Assembly (NCBI GenBank): GCA_030528445.1
Contig: JAUMYV010000002.1
Coordinates: forward strand, 9,457-68,819
Reading direction: 5' to 3'
DNA from: Porphyromonadaceae bacterium
Lineage (GTDB): Bacteria; Bacteroidota; Bacteroidia; Bacteroidales; Porphyromonadaceae
Length of the DNA stretch: 59,363 bases
The translations under genes were made by a program, and so were the position numbers. Below, in pieces: positions 26,456 to 33,803 of the stretch (position 1 is its first letter; each line of letters starts with the position of its first letter). The notes beneath the pieces are model-generated. The model made no database searches. It saw only the letters and a list, made by a program, of their open reading frames with translations, and was not told where the DNA came from.

Positions 26456-26924
26456 AGAAATAGATGAGGTGAGCATGCGGCTGACTTCCAGGATTAAAGA
26501 GAAAGGATGTGCTAGAGACGGGTTAGCGCGGACAACGATGAAATAATCATCTTGACGCTCTACAAAGATGCATGCCTCTTGAAGTATTCGCTTGGGGCAT
26601 TACAACAGAAACAACCACTCAATCTACAAAACCGTATCACTGAGGCGAGGCGCTTATTTTGGAGCCTCCTACCTCGACAGTCTTGAGGCGTTTGCATCTG
26701 CCCTCGGGACTGGGCAAGTGACCTAGTACACATCAAGAGGGGTGGAATGACTGCCCAGTCTTGTATTCGAATTGTCGAGAGAGCTGTCGGATCAGAAAGG
26801 AGAGAACGAAAAATGGACGAGGCACACTAGAACTGAAATAATTGGCATAGGCTTCTATATCTTTAGGAGCTTATATTCCCTAGAATTGGGGGCTCTCTGC
26901 GCGGGTAGCGTAGAGAGCCTTTTT
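26456..26924 (+). ncRNA. Candidate structured noncoding RNA (~470 nt)
   Basis: The transcript is bounded by a strong promoter (26417-26449) and a strong intrinsic terminator (26891-26924). It contains no plausible protein. Internal helices are visible, for example GACTGGGCA 26708-26716 with TGCCCAGTC 26752-26760, and a GAGGC/GCCTC helix near 26640-26670. Conserved words of RNase P RNA (GAGGAAAGTCC), tmRNA and SRP RNA were looked for and not seen. 6S RNA, or a family I do not recognise, remains possible. Confidence 0.45.
26891..26924 (+). terminator. Rho-independent terminator of the candidate ncRNA
   Basis: GGCTCTCT at 26891-26898 pairs with AGAGAGCC at 26912-26919, extended by GCGC/GCGT to 12 pairs, with a 5-nt loop and a T-run after it. 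Confidence 0.85.
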
Positions 26925-27087
26925 GGTTTCAGAGGTGCTAGAGAACCGCAGATGGCTAAAATCTAAACCAAAAGGAAGGCTACCACCATTTAGCCCAACG
27001 ACTCGCACCTAGAGCCCCATCTATCATGGAACCGAGGCGAATTGATTGATTTACACTCTGTAGGAAACAACTATAAAAACAGTTTCT

Positions 27088-27095
27088 TATCTTTG
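27088..27095 (+). promoter_or_regulatory. -7 promoter motif for ansA
   Basis: TATCTTTG fits TAnnTTTG exactly and lies 47 nt before the ATG at 27143. The -33 position is not obvious. Confidence 0.55.
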
Positions 27096-27142
27096 TTTGC
27101 TCGATTAGGCTAAGGCTCTATTTATTCACTCAAAGATCTAGA

Positions 27143-28228
27143 ATGGCTATGTGTGGCAATGCGACATCTACATCAATCCTGTTGATTTATACGGGCGGAA
27201 CCATCGGTATGGTAGAGAACCCAGATACAGGCGCTCTGGAACCTCTGGACTTCGCCTATCTCTACGACAACATCCCCGAGATGAAGCGCCTAGATTGCCA
27301 GATAGACATCAAACAGGTTGATCCTCCGATAGACTCGTCTACCATCTCGATTGGGAACTGGGTAAACATGGCGAGCTTGATTAAGCTGCATTACGACGAC
27401 TACGATGGCTTTGTGATTCTTCATGGCACAGATACGATGTCTTACTCTGCTTCCGCCCTTAGCTTTATGCTTCAAGGCATTCGCAAGCCTGTTGTATTCA
27501 CTGGGTCTCAGCTCCCTATCGGGCGTTTACGCACCGATGGCAAGGAGAATCTACTCACGGCTATTGAGATTGCCGCTGCCAAGCGAGAAGACGGTTCGGC
27601 TCGGGTGCCCGAGGTCAGCATCTTTTTTCAAGACTATCTGATGCGTGGTAATAGGACGAGTAAGGTTAGTGCAGACAAGTTTAGGGCTTTCAAATCCCAC
27701 AATTATCCTCAGTTGGCGTTTGCAGGCATAGACATACACTACAACGAAGGCGTTATTCACCGAGACGCCCGACATCGTCGTCTGGAAGTGTCTTTTGCCT
27801 TAGACCCTAATGTGACGATTCTCAAACTATTCCCTGGGATTACTCGCCCTGTCGTAGAGGCTATTCTCCGTGTGCCCAACCTCAAGGGGGTAATCCTTGA
27901 GACCTTCGGGAGTGGCAATGCCCCTAAGTTTGAGTGGTTCACAGAGTGCTTAGCCGAGGCTACAGTTCGCGGCATCGTCATCGTAAACGTCACTCAGTGC
28001 TCCTCTGGGATGGTCGATATGTCTCGCTACGAGACAGGGCGCCAGTTGCACTCGGCAGGAGTGGTCTGTGGGTATGATATGACTACCGAGAGTGCCGTAA
28101 CCAAGATGATGTATCTCCTAGGGCAGGAGCTACCCGTCGAGCGGGTAAGGGAATTGATGGAGACGCCCCTGCGCGGTGAAATGAGTTTAAGCCTAGATCA
28201 TGAGGACTTTTACTGCTGGAGGCGTTGA
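27143..28228 (+). CDS. ansA: Type I (cytoplasmic) L-asparaginase
   Basis: 361 residues without a signal peptide. The first catalytic-threonine motif TGGTI is at 17-21 and the second, HGTDTM, near 94-99. FTGSQLPIGRLRTDGKENL and VTQCSSGMVDMSRYETG are further family blocks. It hydrolyses L-asparagine to aspartate and ammonia. Type I enzymes are intracellular, lower-affinity dimers or tetramers, consistent with the missing leader. An ATG two codons downstream is an equally possible start. It is first in a run of same-strand genes and has its own promoter motif. Confidence 0.93.
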   Translation: MAMCGNATSTSILLIYTGGTIGMVENPDTGALEPLDFAYLYDNIPEMKRLDCQIDIKQVDPPIDSSTISIGNWVNMASLIKLHYDDYDGFVILHGTDTMSYSASALSFMLQGIRKPVVFTGSQLPIGRLRTDGKENLLTAIEIAAAKREDGSARVPEVSIFFQDYLMRGNRTSKVSADKFRAFKSHNYPQLAFAGIDIHYNEGVIHRDARHRRLEVSFALDPNVTILKLFPGITRPVVEAILRVPNLKGVILETFGSGNAPKFEWFTECLAEATVRGIVIVNVTQCSSGMVDMSRYETGRQLHSAGVVCGYDMTTESAVTKMMYLLGQELPVERVRELMETPLRGEMSLSLDHEDFYCWRR

Positions 28229-28314
28229 GCCAATGTACGTGGGGGCTAAACAATGTAGATGCATGCTGTATTACATATGTATATCAATAACTCAAAGGAA
28301 AGGAACAGCAGATT

Positions 28315-29124
28315 TTGATTAGGTTCATGAGTTTGGCCAGTGGTAGCAGTGGCAATTGCTATTATCTCGGTCACGAAGAGGGCGGTCTGCTTATCGATGC
28401 AGGTATCGCCACTCGTAGCATCAGCAAGGCGCTCAAGGCAGAGGGCATCAGTCTAGATGATGGACATATCAGAGGTGTTCTCGTTACGCACGACCACGCA
28501 GATCATATTCGCTCTGTGGGAGTGTTGGGAGGTACCTACCATATCCCCATATACGCGAGTGTCCCTGTGCACAACCGCATTGCTTCCAATAGATATATCG
28601 ACGAAGATTTAGGCGCTTCTCGACGAACGATTGAGCTAGGTCAGCACTTTGAGTTGGCAGGCTTTGAGGTCTCCTCGTTTTTGGTTCCTCATGATAGTGC
28701 TCAGAATTTCGGCTACTGCATTCGTCGAGGCGACTTTAGCTTTGCTCTCATCACAGATATCGGTCATATTACCCCAGATATCAAGCGTTTTGCTTCGCAA
28801 GTAAGACATCTAGTGATTGAGGCTAATTACGACGAAGAGATGCTCAAGCGTGGCCCTTACCCAGAGTTTCTCAAAGAGCGTGTAGCTGGACCTCTGGGGC
28901 ATCTATGTAATAGCGAGACCGCCGAGGTGCTCAGCGAGATTTTCCACCCCGATCTGGAGAATATCTGGCTCTGCCATCTAAGCAAGGACAATAATCACCC
29001 TGACCTCTGCTGGAAGACCATAGAGAATCGACTATTCGCCGAGGGCATTCGCGTAGGCAAAGACGTCAATCTTATTGCTCTAAGGCGAACGACCCCTTCC
29101 CCTATGTACATTTTAGAACCCTAG
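28315..29124 (+). CDS. walJ: WalJ/YycJ-like metallo-beta-lactamase-fold hydrolase
   Basis: 269 residues. It starts at TTG (28315), giving MIRFMSLASGSSGNCYYLG, which matches the family's conserved beginning; an ATG four codons later would cut that motif. The metal-binding signature THDHADH is near 57-63 and later ligands lie in VPHDSAQNFGY and ITDIGH. Family members are 5'-to-3' DNA exonucleases linked to mismatch repair or cell-wall signalling. Here no walRK genes are adjacent; rsmI follows after 22 nt. Confidence 0.85.
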   Translation: MIRFMSLASGSSGNCYYLGHEEGGLLIDAGIATRSISKALKAEGISLDDGHIRGVLVTHDHADHIRSVGVLGGTYHIPIYASVPVHNRIASNRYIDEDLGASRRTIELGQHFELAGFEVSSFLVPHDSAQNFGYCIRRGDFSFALITDIGHITPDIKRFASQVRHLVIEANYDEEMLKRGPYPEFLKERVAGPLGHLCNSETAEVLSEIFHPDLENIWLCHLSKDNNHPDLCWKTIENRLFAEGIRVGKDVNLIALRRTTPSPMYILEP

Positions 29125-29146
29125 CAATTTCTATCCCCCTACGGCT

Positions 29147-29836
29147 ATGGCTAAACTGACCATCGTACCCACCCCCATTGGCAATCTAGAGGATATTACT
29201 CTGCGAGCCTTATCGACTCTCAAGCGCGTAAGGCTTATTCTCGCCGAGGATACGCGTACTACAGGAGTTTTGCTTGCTCACTTTGGGATTAAATGCCCTC
29301 TACAGAGCCATCATATGCACAATGAGCACAAGACCCTCGATACTATTTGTCGCCGCATCGAGGAGTACGAAGACGTGGCTCTAGTCTCGGATGCTGGCAC
29401 GCCCGCCATCAGTGATCCGGGTTTCCTACTCGTACGTGAGTGCATCAGACGTGGCATAGAAGTGGAGTGTTTGCCTGGCCCTACGGCTTTTGTGCCTGCA
29501 CTAGTTGCCTCGGGGCTCCCGTGCGATAGATTTGCTTTCGAGGGCTTTTTGCCTCAGAAAAAAGGGCGACAGACCAAACTCAAGGAATTGGCTACCGAAG
29601 AACGAACCGTTATCCTCTACGAATCGCCCTTCAGAGTCGTCAAGACCCTTACCCAACTGGCCGAATACAAAGGCGAGGATTGCCCTGCTGTAGCATGTCG
29701 CGAGCTGAGCAAACTGCACGAAGAGTTCGTACGAGGGACGCTCAAAGAGCTGATTGGGCACTTCCAACAAACACCTCCAAAAGGCGAATTTGTGCTTATT
29801 ATCGGGAAAAGTACTACCTTTGATACAGCGAAATAA
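29147..29836 (+). CDS. rsmI: 16S rRNA 2'-O-ribose C1402 methyltransferase
   Basis: 229 residues. Tetrapyrrole-methylase fold with the family-specific opening LTIVPTPIGNLEDITLRAL, then ILAEDTRTTGVLL, ALVSDAGTPAISDPGFLLV and CLPGPTAFVPALVASGLP, all in the expected order. The enzyme methylates the ribose of C1402 at the decoding centre of the small ribosomal subunit using S-adenosylmethionine. Length fits the shorter, tail-less form of the family. Confidence 0.95.
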   Translation: MAKLTIVPTPIGNLEDITLRALSTLKRVRLILAEDTRTTGVLLAHFGIKCPLQSHHMHNEHKTLDTICRRIEEYEDVALVSDAGTPAISDPGFLLVRECIRRGIEVECLPGPTAFVPALVASGLPCDRFAFEGFLPQKKGRQTKLKELATEERTVILYESPFRVVKTLTQLAEYKGEDCPAVACRELSKLHEEFVRGTLKELIGHFQQTPPKGEFVLIIGKSTTFDTAK

Positions 29837-29862
29837 ATTATTCTCCTAAAAAATAATAAATT

Positions 29863-30717
29863 ATGAATAGGAAATTATTAATGGCCGGAGTAGTGGCCCT
29901 AGGGCTTGCTTCGTGCGGAGAAAATTCTTCAGCCTACAAGGCACTTAAGGCACAGTACGACTCAGTTGCTATGGTCAACCAGACCTACGAAGCAGACTTG
30001 AGTGAGACAGACTCGCTCGTGGCCAGCGTGCTGACGAACTTTCAGGAGATCGCTTCGGTAGAGAGTATGATCAATGTCAACCCGATGAAGGGAGACATGC
30101 GTATGAGCGAGAAGGAAAGAATCAAGGATAACGTTACACTTATCTCAGAGAAGCTACGCGCTAGCAGCGAGGCACTAGAGTCCCTGACTAAGAAGCTTGA
30201 GAGTAGCGGCACCGAGAACAAGAGACTACGCCAGACGCTATCGGCTCTCAAACGTGAGATGGAGCTACAGAAGAGCCGTGTGCTAGCCCTTACCGAGGAG
30301 CTAGAGCGCAAGAATATGACCATTGGTGCACTCGACGCTATGGTAACGGGTCTTAGCGGTGATGTGGATCGCTTGAACGAAACGGCTGCCCGCCAGGCAG
30401 CAGCGTTGGCCAGCCAAGAGAAGGAGCTCAATACCGTACGCTTCTGTATGGGAACTAAGCGCGACCTCAAGGACATGAACCTGCTCAAGGGTGGGCGCAT
30501 CGTTACCGAGAACGCCAACGACAGCTACTTCACCAAGGCAGATCTACGCGAGCTTACACAGATTCCTCTGATGAGTAAGCGTGCCAAGCTCCTCACGGTA
30601 CACTCTTCGGATAGCTACGAGCTAGTGCCCGATGGCGAAAAGAAGCTAACGCTCAACATTAAGGATCCTAAGGCTTTCTGGGCGAACTCCAAAATCCTCG
30701 TTGTAGAAGTCGACTAA
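29863..30717 (+). CDS. Coiled-coil lipoprotein
   Basis: 284 residues. A lipoprotein signal MNRKLLMAGVVALGLASC puts the acylated Cys at 18. Residues ~20-190 are heptad-rich coiled coil (EKLRASSEALESLTKKLESSG, LALTEELERKNMTIGAL). A small C-terminal domain (~195-284) ends DPKAFWANSKILVVEVD. No catalytic motif. Such proteins probably act as periplasmic scaffolds; the exact role is unknown. The stop codon overlaps the start of the next gene (TAATG), so the two are translationally coupled. Confidence 0.8.
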   Translation: MNRKLLMAGVVALGLASCGENSSAYKALKAQYDSVAMVNQTYEADLSETDSLVASVLTNFQEIASVESMINVNPMKGDMRMSEKERIKDNVTLISEKLRASSEALESLTKKLESSGTENKRLRQTLSALKREMELQKSRVLALTEELERKNMTIGALDAMVTGLSGDVDRLNETAARQAAALASQEKELNTVRFCMGTKRDLKDMNLLKGGRIVTENANDSYFTKADLRELTQIPLMSKRAKLLTVHSSDSYELVPDGEKKLTLNIKDPKAFWANSKILVVEVD

Positions 30718-31421
30718 TGGCAACCAGACTACTTCTCGTTGACTTAGACGACACCCTTTGGGCGACCTACGTCAATAATAAGAAAAGTCTCGAACAGCTC
30801 TATACTGCCCTCAATTGGGGGCAGTATTTTGTTTCGTTCGAGGACTTTTTCTCTGCCTACTACCGCATCAACATAGAGCTCTGGGAGCGATACAACCATG
30901 GCCGTATTACCAAACAGGAGCTAGCTCTGGAGCGACTTCGCCTGCCTCTAGAGCCTTATCTAAGCCTACCAGAACAGAGCTGGCGAGAGATTGATGAGCA
31001 GTTTCTCTCACTCGTCAAGCAGCAAACTCTGCTTTGTCCCAATGCCTTGGAGACAATGGCCTATCTCAAGGCTCGCTATAGCATCTGTATCCTAAGTAAT
31101 GGCTTCGGAGAGGTACAGTACGCCAAAATCGAGAAAACAGGATTAGCCCCCTACATCGACCAGGTCGTGCTATCTGAGGATGTGGGCATCAATAAGCCAG
31201 CGCCAGAGATATTCCACATTGCACTAGAGCGGATGGGGGCTACACCTAGCGAGAGCCTGATGATTGGGGACAGCTTCTCGAGCGATATCGCGGGTGCGTC
31301 GAATGCTGGCATTGGTAGTATTTGGTACAATGCCTATGCCTTCCCGATGCCCCAGACCGAAGGCATAACGCCCCCCTTGCACATCATCAACAACCTAGCG
31401 GAGCTCAAGACGCTCCTCTAG
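30717..31421 (+). CDS. YjjG-type HAD-family 5'-nucleotidase
   Basis: 234 residues. HAD motif I is LLLVDLDDTLW (nucleophile Asp9, acid/base Asp11). Motif II is in ICILSNGFGE, motif III the Lys of INKPAPEIF, and motif IV MIGDSFSSDIAGASNAGI. The arrangement and helical cap match YjjG, a house-cleaning phosphatase for non-canonical pyrimidine nucleotides. It overlaps the lipoprotein gene by one base and is followed by recO after 22 nt. Confidence 0.88.
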   Translation: MATRLLLVDLDDTLWATYVNNKKSLEQLYTALNWGQYFVSFEDFFSAYYRINIELWERYNHGRITKQELALERLRLPLEPYLSLPEQSWREIDEQFLSLVKQQTLLCPNALETMAYLKARYSICILSNGFGEVQYAKIEKTGLAPYIDQVVLSEDVGINKPAPEIFHIALERMGATPSESLMIGDSFSSDIAGASNAGIGSIWYNAYAFPMPQTEGITPPLHIINNLAELKTLL

Positions 31422-31443
31422 TGCTCATCGGAGACGAGCGATT

Positions 31444-32196
31444 GTGTTTATCCAGACGCCAGCTATTGTCCTGCACAGTACGGCCTACAACGACCGATAC
31501 ATTATCGTACATCTATACACGCGTGAGCATGGGCGTCTCAACGTCCTTGTCCCACGTGGAGGGCGATCGCGCTCTCGTCATCATCTGCTTTTCTCCCCCC
31601 TTGCCGAGGTAGACCTAACGGCAGAGCTCAAGCCACGCCGCGACCTAGCTCTACTCAAAGAGGTGAAAATCCTTACTGCCTACCACACGATTCGGATCCA
31701 TCCAGCCAAATGTAGCCAAGCAATCTTCCTGAGCGAATTGCTCTACCGCATACTTAGCCAGCCCGAAGCCGACCAGGCGCTCTACGACTACATAGCCTCT
31801 GCCATGCACACCCTAGAGATGTTGCAGAGTGGTGTGGCCAATTTCTACCTTTGCTTCACGTATCATTTGCTGCATTTCCTAGCCGTAGCGCCCGAGATTC
31901 AACGCGAGTCGGGGCAAGGGTCGACTCCATGGTTCGACCTTGCGGAGGCTTGCTTCACGCCAAGACCACGCTCCATCCAGTATGCACTATCCCCACACGA
32001 GGCCGCACACCTAAGGCTCTTTGCACGCATTCGCTTTGACAATCTATCGGCTTTTAGGTACAATCGCCATGATCGAGCCATTATTCTAGACCGTCTGATG
32101 CTCTTCTATCGGCTGCATCTGCCTGCTTTTCCCACTCTTCGCTCTATCGAAATCTTACGCTCGGCGACGACAGCTAGCCCGGGTTCGGCTACTTGA
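31444..32196 (+). CDS. recO: DNA repair protein RecO
   Basis: 250 residues from a GTG start (31444). The N-terminal OB-fold has the typical opening FIQTPAIVLHSTAYNDRYIIVHLYTREHGRLNVLVPRG. The helical C-terminal half follows, without the four-cysteine zinc site found in some RecO proteins. RecO helps load RecA on SSB-coated DNA with RecR. It follows the phosphatase gene closely and Rex is downstream with its own promoter. Confidence 0.92.
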   Translation: MFIQTPAIVLHSTAYNDRYIIVHLYTREHGRLNVLVPRGGRSRSRHHLLFSPLAEVDLTAELKPRRDLALLKEVKILTAYHTIRIHPAKCSQAIFLSELLYRILSQPEADQALYDYIASAMHTLEMLQSGVANFYLCFTYHLLHFLAVAPEIQRESGQGSTPWFDLAEACFTPRPRSIQYALSPHEAAHLRLFARIRFDNLSAFRYNRHDRAIILDRLMLFYRLHLPAFPTLRSIEILRSATTASPGSAT

Positions 32197-32232
32197 TCTA
32201 GCCGAAAACAGCATTTTACGCCCAGAAAATGA

Positions 32233-32262
32233 TTGCATTTAGGCGCAGACATTATAACTTTG
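32233..32262 (+). promoter_or_regulatory. Promoter of rex
   Basis: TTGC at 32233-32236 and TAACTTTG at 32255-32262, 18 nt apart, 30 nt before the ATG at 32293. Confidence 0.65.
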
Positions 32263-32292
32263 TGGAATTAAATAGCTAATTCTCTCTAAAGA

Positions 32293-32970
32293 ATGCCTGG
32301 ACGTAAGAAACAAAATAAAACCAGCACGCTCATACCCGAGCCCTCACTGAGGCGTCTGCCTTGGTATCTATCCCACGTCAAACTTTTGCATGCAGACGGA
32401 CAACGCTCCGTATCTTCCACAGCCATAGCCAAGGGCGTCGGCGTAGATGCGTCTCTCGTGGCCAAAGACCTATCCTACGTAACCCTACAGGGGCGTACGC
32501 GCGTCGGCTACAAGACTCAAGAAGTAATCCAAGCTCTGGAGGAATTTCTCGGTTTCACCACTACGCATCGCGCCTACCTCTTTGGTGTTGGTAGCCTAGG
32601 GGGCTCTCTGCTCTCGGATAGAGGGCTACGCCAATTCGGGCTAGAGATTGTCGCGGGATTTGATATTGACCCCGAGATCGTGGGGCACAATATCGGAGAA
32701 ATTCCCGTCTACCACATAGACGAGCTACCTGAGCGTATACAGGACGATGACGTACATATCGCTATCCTGACCGTTCCGATCAAGCAAGCTCAACCCATGT
32801 GTGACCAGCTAGTAGAGGCTGGCTTCGAGGCGATTTGGAACTTCACGCCCGTACGCATCCGAGTGCCCGAGGGAGTCGTCGTGCAGAATACCTCTATGTA
32901 TGCACACCTAGCCCTCATCTTCACACGTATGAGGCTACAAGCTCATGCTATTAGTCTGCAGACGAAATGA
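32293..32970 (+). CDS. rex: Redox-sensing transcriptional repressor Rex
   Basis: 225 residues. N-terminal winged helix (LRRLPWYLSHVKLLHADG, VSSTAIAKGVGVDASLVAKDLSYV). The Rossmann domain has GVGSLGGSLL near residue 98, VAGFDIDPEIVG for nucleotide ribose contacts, and the C-terminal swapped helix MYAHLALIFTRM. Rex binds operator DNA when NADH/NAD+ is low and releases on NADH, controlling fermentation and anaerobic respiration genes. Its overlap of 4 nt with the next gene links the two. Confidence 0.95.
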   Translation: MPGRKKQNKTSTLIPEPSLRRLPWYLSHVKLLHADGQRSVSSTAIAKGVGVDASLVAKDLSYVTLQGRTRVGYKTQEVIQALEEFLGFTTTHRAYLFGVGSLGGSLLSDRGLRQFGLEIVAGFDIDPEIVGHNIGEIPVYHIDELPERIQDDDVHIAILTVPIKQAQPMCDQLVEAGFEAIWNFTPVRIRVPEGVVVQNTSMYAHLALIFTRMRLQAHAISLQTK

Positions 32971-33593
32971 AGATCTTAGCCACTGGCTTCAACTATCTTA
33001 CCCATCAGGCAGAGTCTCCCGCCCTGCTCAATCAGGTTTACGCAAGGCAGGAGCCCATCATCTTTCACAAAGGGGATTCGATCCTGCGCCCTGGAACACC
33101 ATTCTTCTTGCCCGATTGGTCCAGTCAGATTGACTACGAGGTGGAGATTGTCGTGCATATTACCCGTGTGGGCAAGCACATCGCCGAGCGATTTGCTTAT
33201 CGTTATTACGACCAGGTGAGCGTGGGGATAGACTTCACTGCCCGAGACCTACAGAGAGAGGCGATTGCTCATGGGCGTCCGTGGTCTATGGCTAAGGCTT
33301 TCGATGGCTCTGCGGCTATTGGCACTTGGGTGAATAAAGCTGAGCTAAACTTCCCAGCCGAGCCGATGACTTTCTCCCTAGAGGTGGATGGCGTCGTTCG
33401 GCAACAAGGCTCGTCGGAGCAGATGCTGCACAGCATCGATAAGCTAATCGCCCACATCAGTCGCTACCATACACTCAAGATGGGCGACATCATCTTCACG
33501 GGAACTCCTGCTGGCGTAGGGCAGTGCCAGATTGGTCAGAAGCTTGATGCCTATCTATGCGGTCGCCACCTGCTACACGTCCCGATCAAATAG
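32967..33593 (+). CDS. Fumarylacetoacetate-hydrolase-family protein
   Basis: 208 residues. The FAH fold shows the metal ligand region DYEVEIVVHI (the E-x-E pair), VGIDFTARDLQ, and the C-terminal DIIFTGTPAGVG. Members include acylpyruvate hydrolases and oxaloacetate decarboxylases; the substrate cannot be read from sequence. ATGA overlap with rex implies coupled translation, and suggests Rex co-regulates it. Confidence 0.88.
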   Translation: MKILATGFNYLTHQAESPALLNQVYARQEPIIFHKGDSILRPGTPFFLPDWSSQIDYEVEIVVHITRVGKHIAERFAYRYYDQVSVGIDFTARDLQREAIAHGRPWSMAKAFDGSAAIGTWVNKAELNFPAEPMTFSLEVDGVVRQQGSSEQMLHSIDKLIAHISRYHTLKMGDIIFTGTPAGVGQCQIGQKLDAYLCGRHLLHVPIK

Positions 33594-33617
33594 TCTATCA
33601 AACTCATAAACAAAAGA

Positions 33618-33780
33618 TGGTGTGTCATAATACGCAAACTGCTGTGTTACTTGCGACATTCGGCTTCGGTCACATACTCTAGTATGCTCCCTTAGCCTCA
33701 GTCTTAGTGCCTTGCATTTTGCGCATTCTGAAACACCTACAAGGGGCTGCAGCAAAAGTGAATTTTGCCACAGCCCCTTT
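33618..33780 (-). repeat. Terminator-hairpin plus inverted-end element, copy 2 (163 bp)
   Basis: Inverse orientation to copy 1 at 25877. Inverted ends are TGGTGTGTCATAATACGCAA at 33618 and, at the other side, GCGCATTCTGAAACACCT. The GGGGCTG..CAGCCCC hairpin (33743-33778) lies 24 nt after the stop of the minus-strand transglutaminase gene. In both copies the hairpin faces a stop codon at nearly the same distance. Confidence 0.72.
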
Positions 33781-33803
33781 TATATCCTTAAGCGCGTATC
33801 CGA

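Noticed and set aside
26456-26924. RNase P RNA or tmRNA
   Set aside because: The near-universal words (GAGGAAAGTCC for RNase P; the tRNA-like ends and tag frame for tmRNA) are absent.
26772-26966. 64-codon reading frame across the end of the candidate ncRNA
   Set aside because: It runs through the intrinsic terminator, has no promoter of its own and no protein-like composition.
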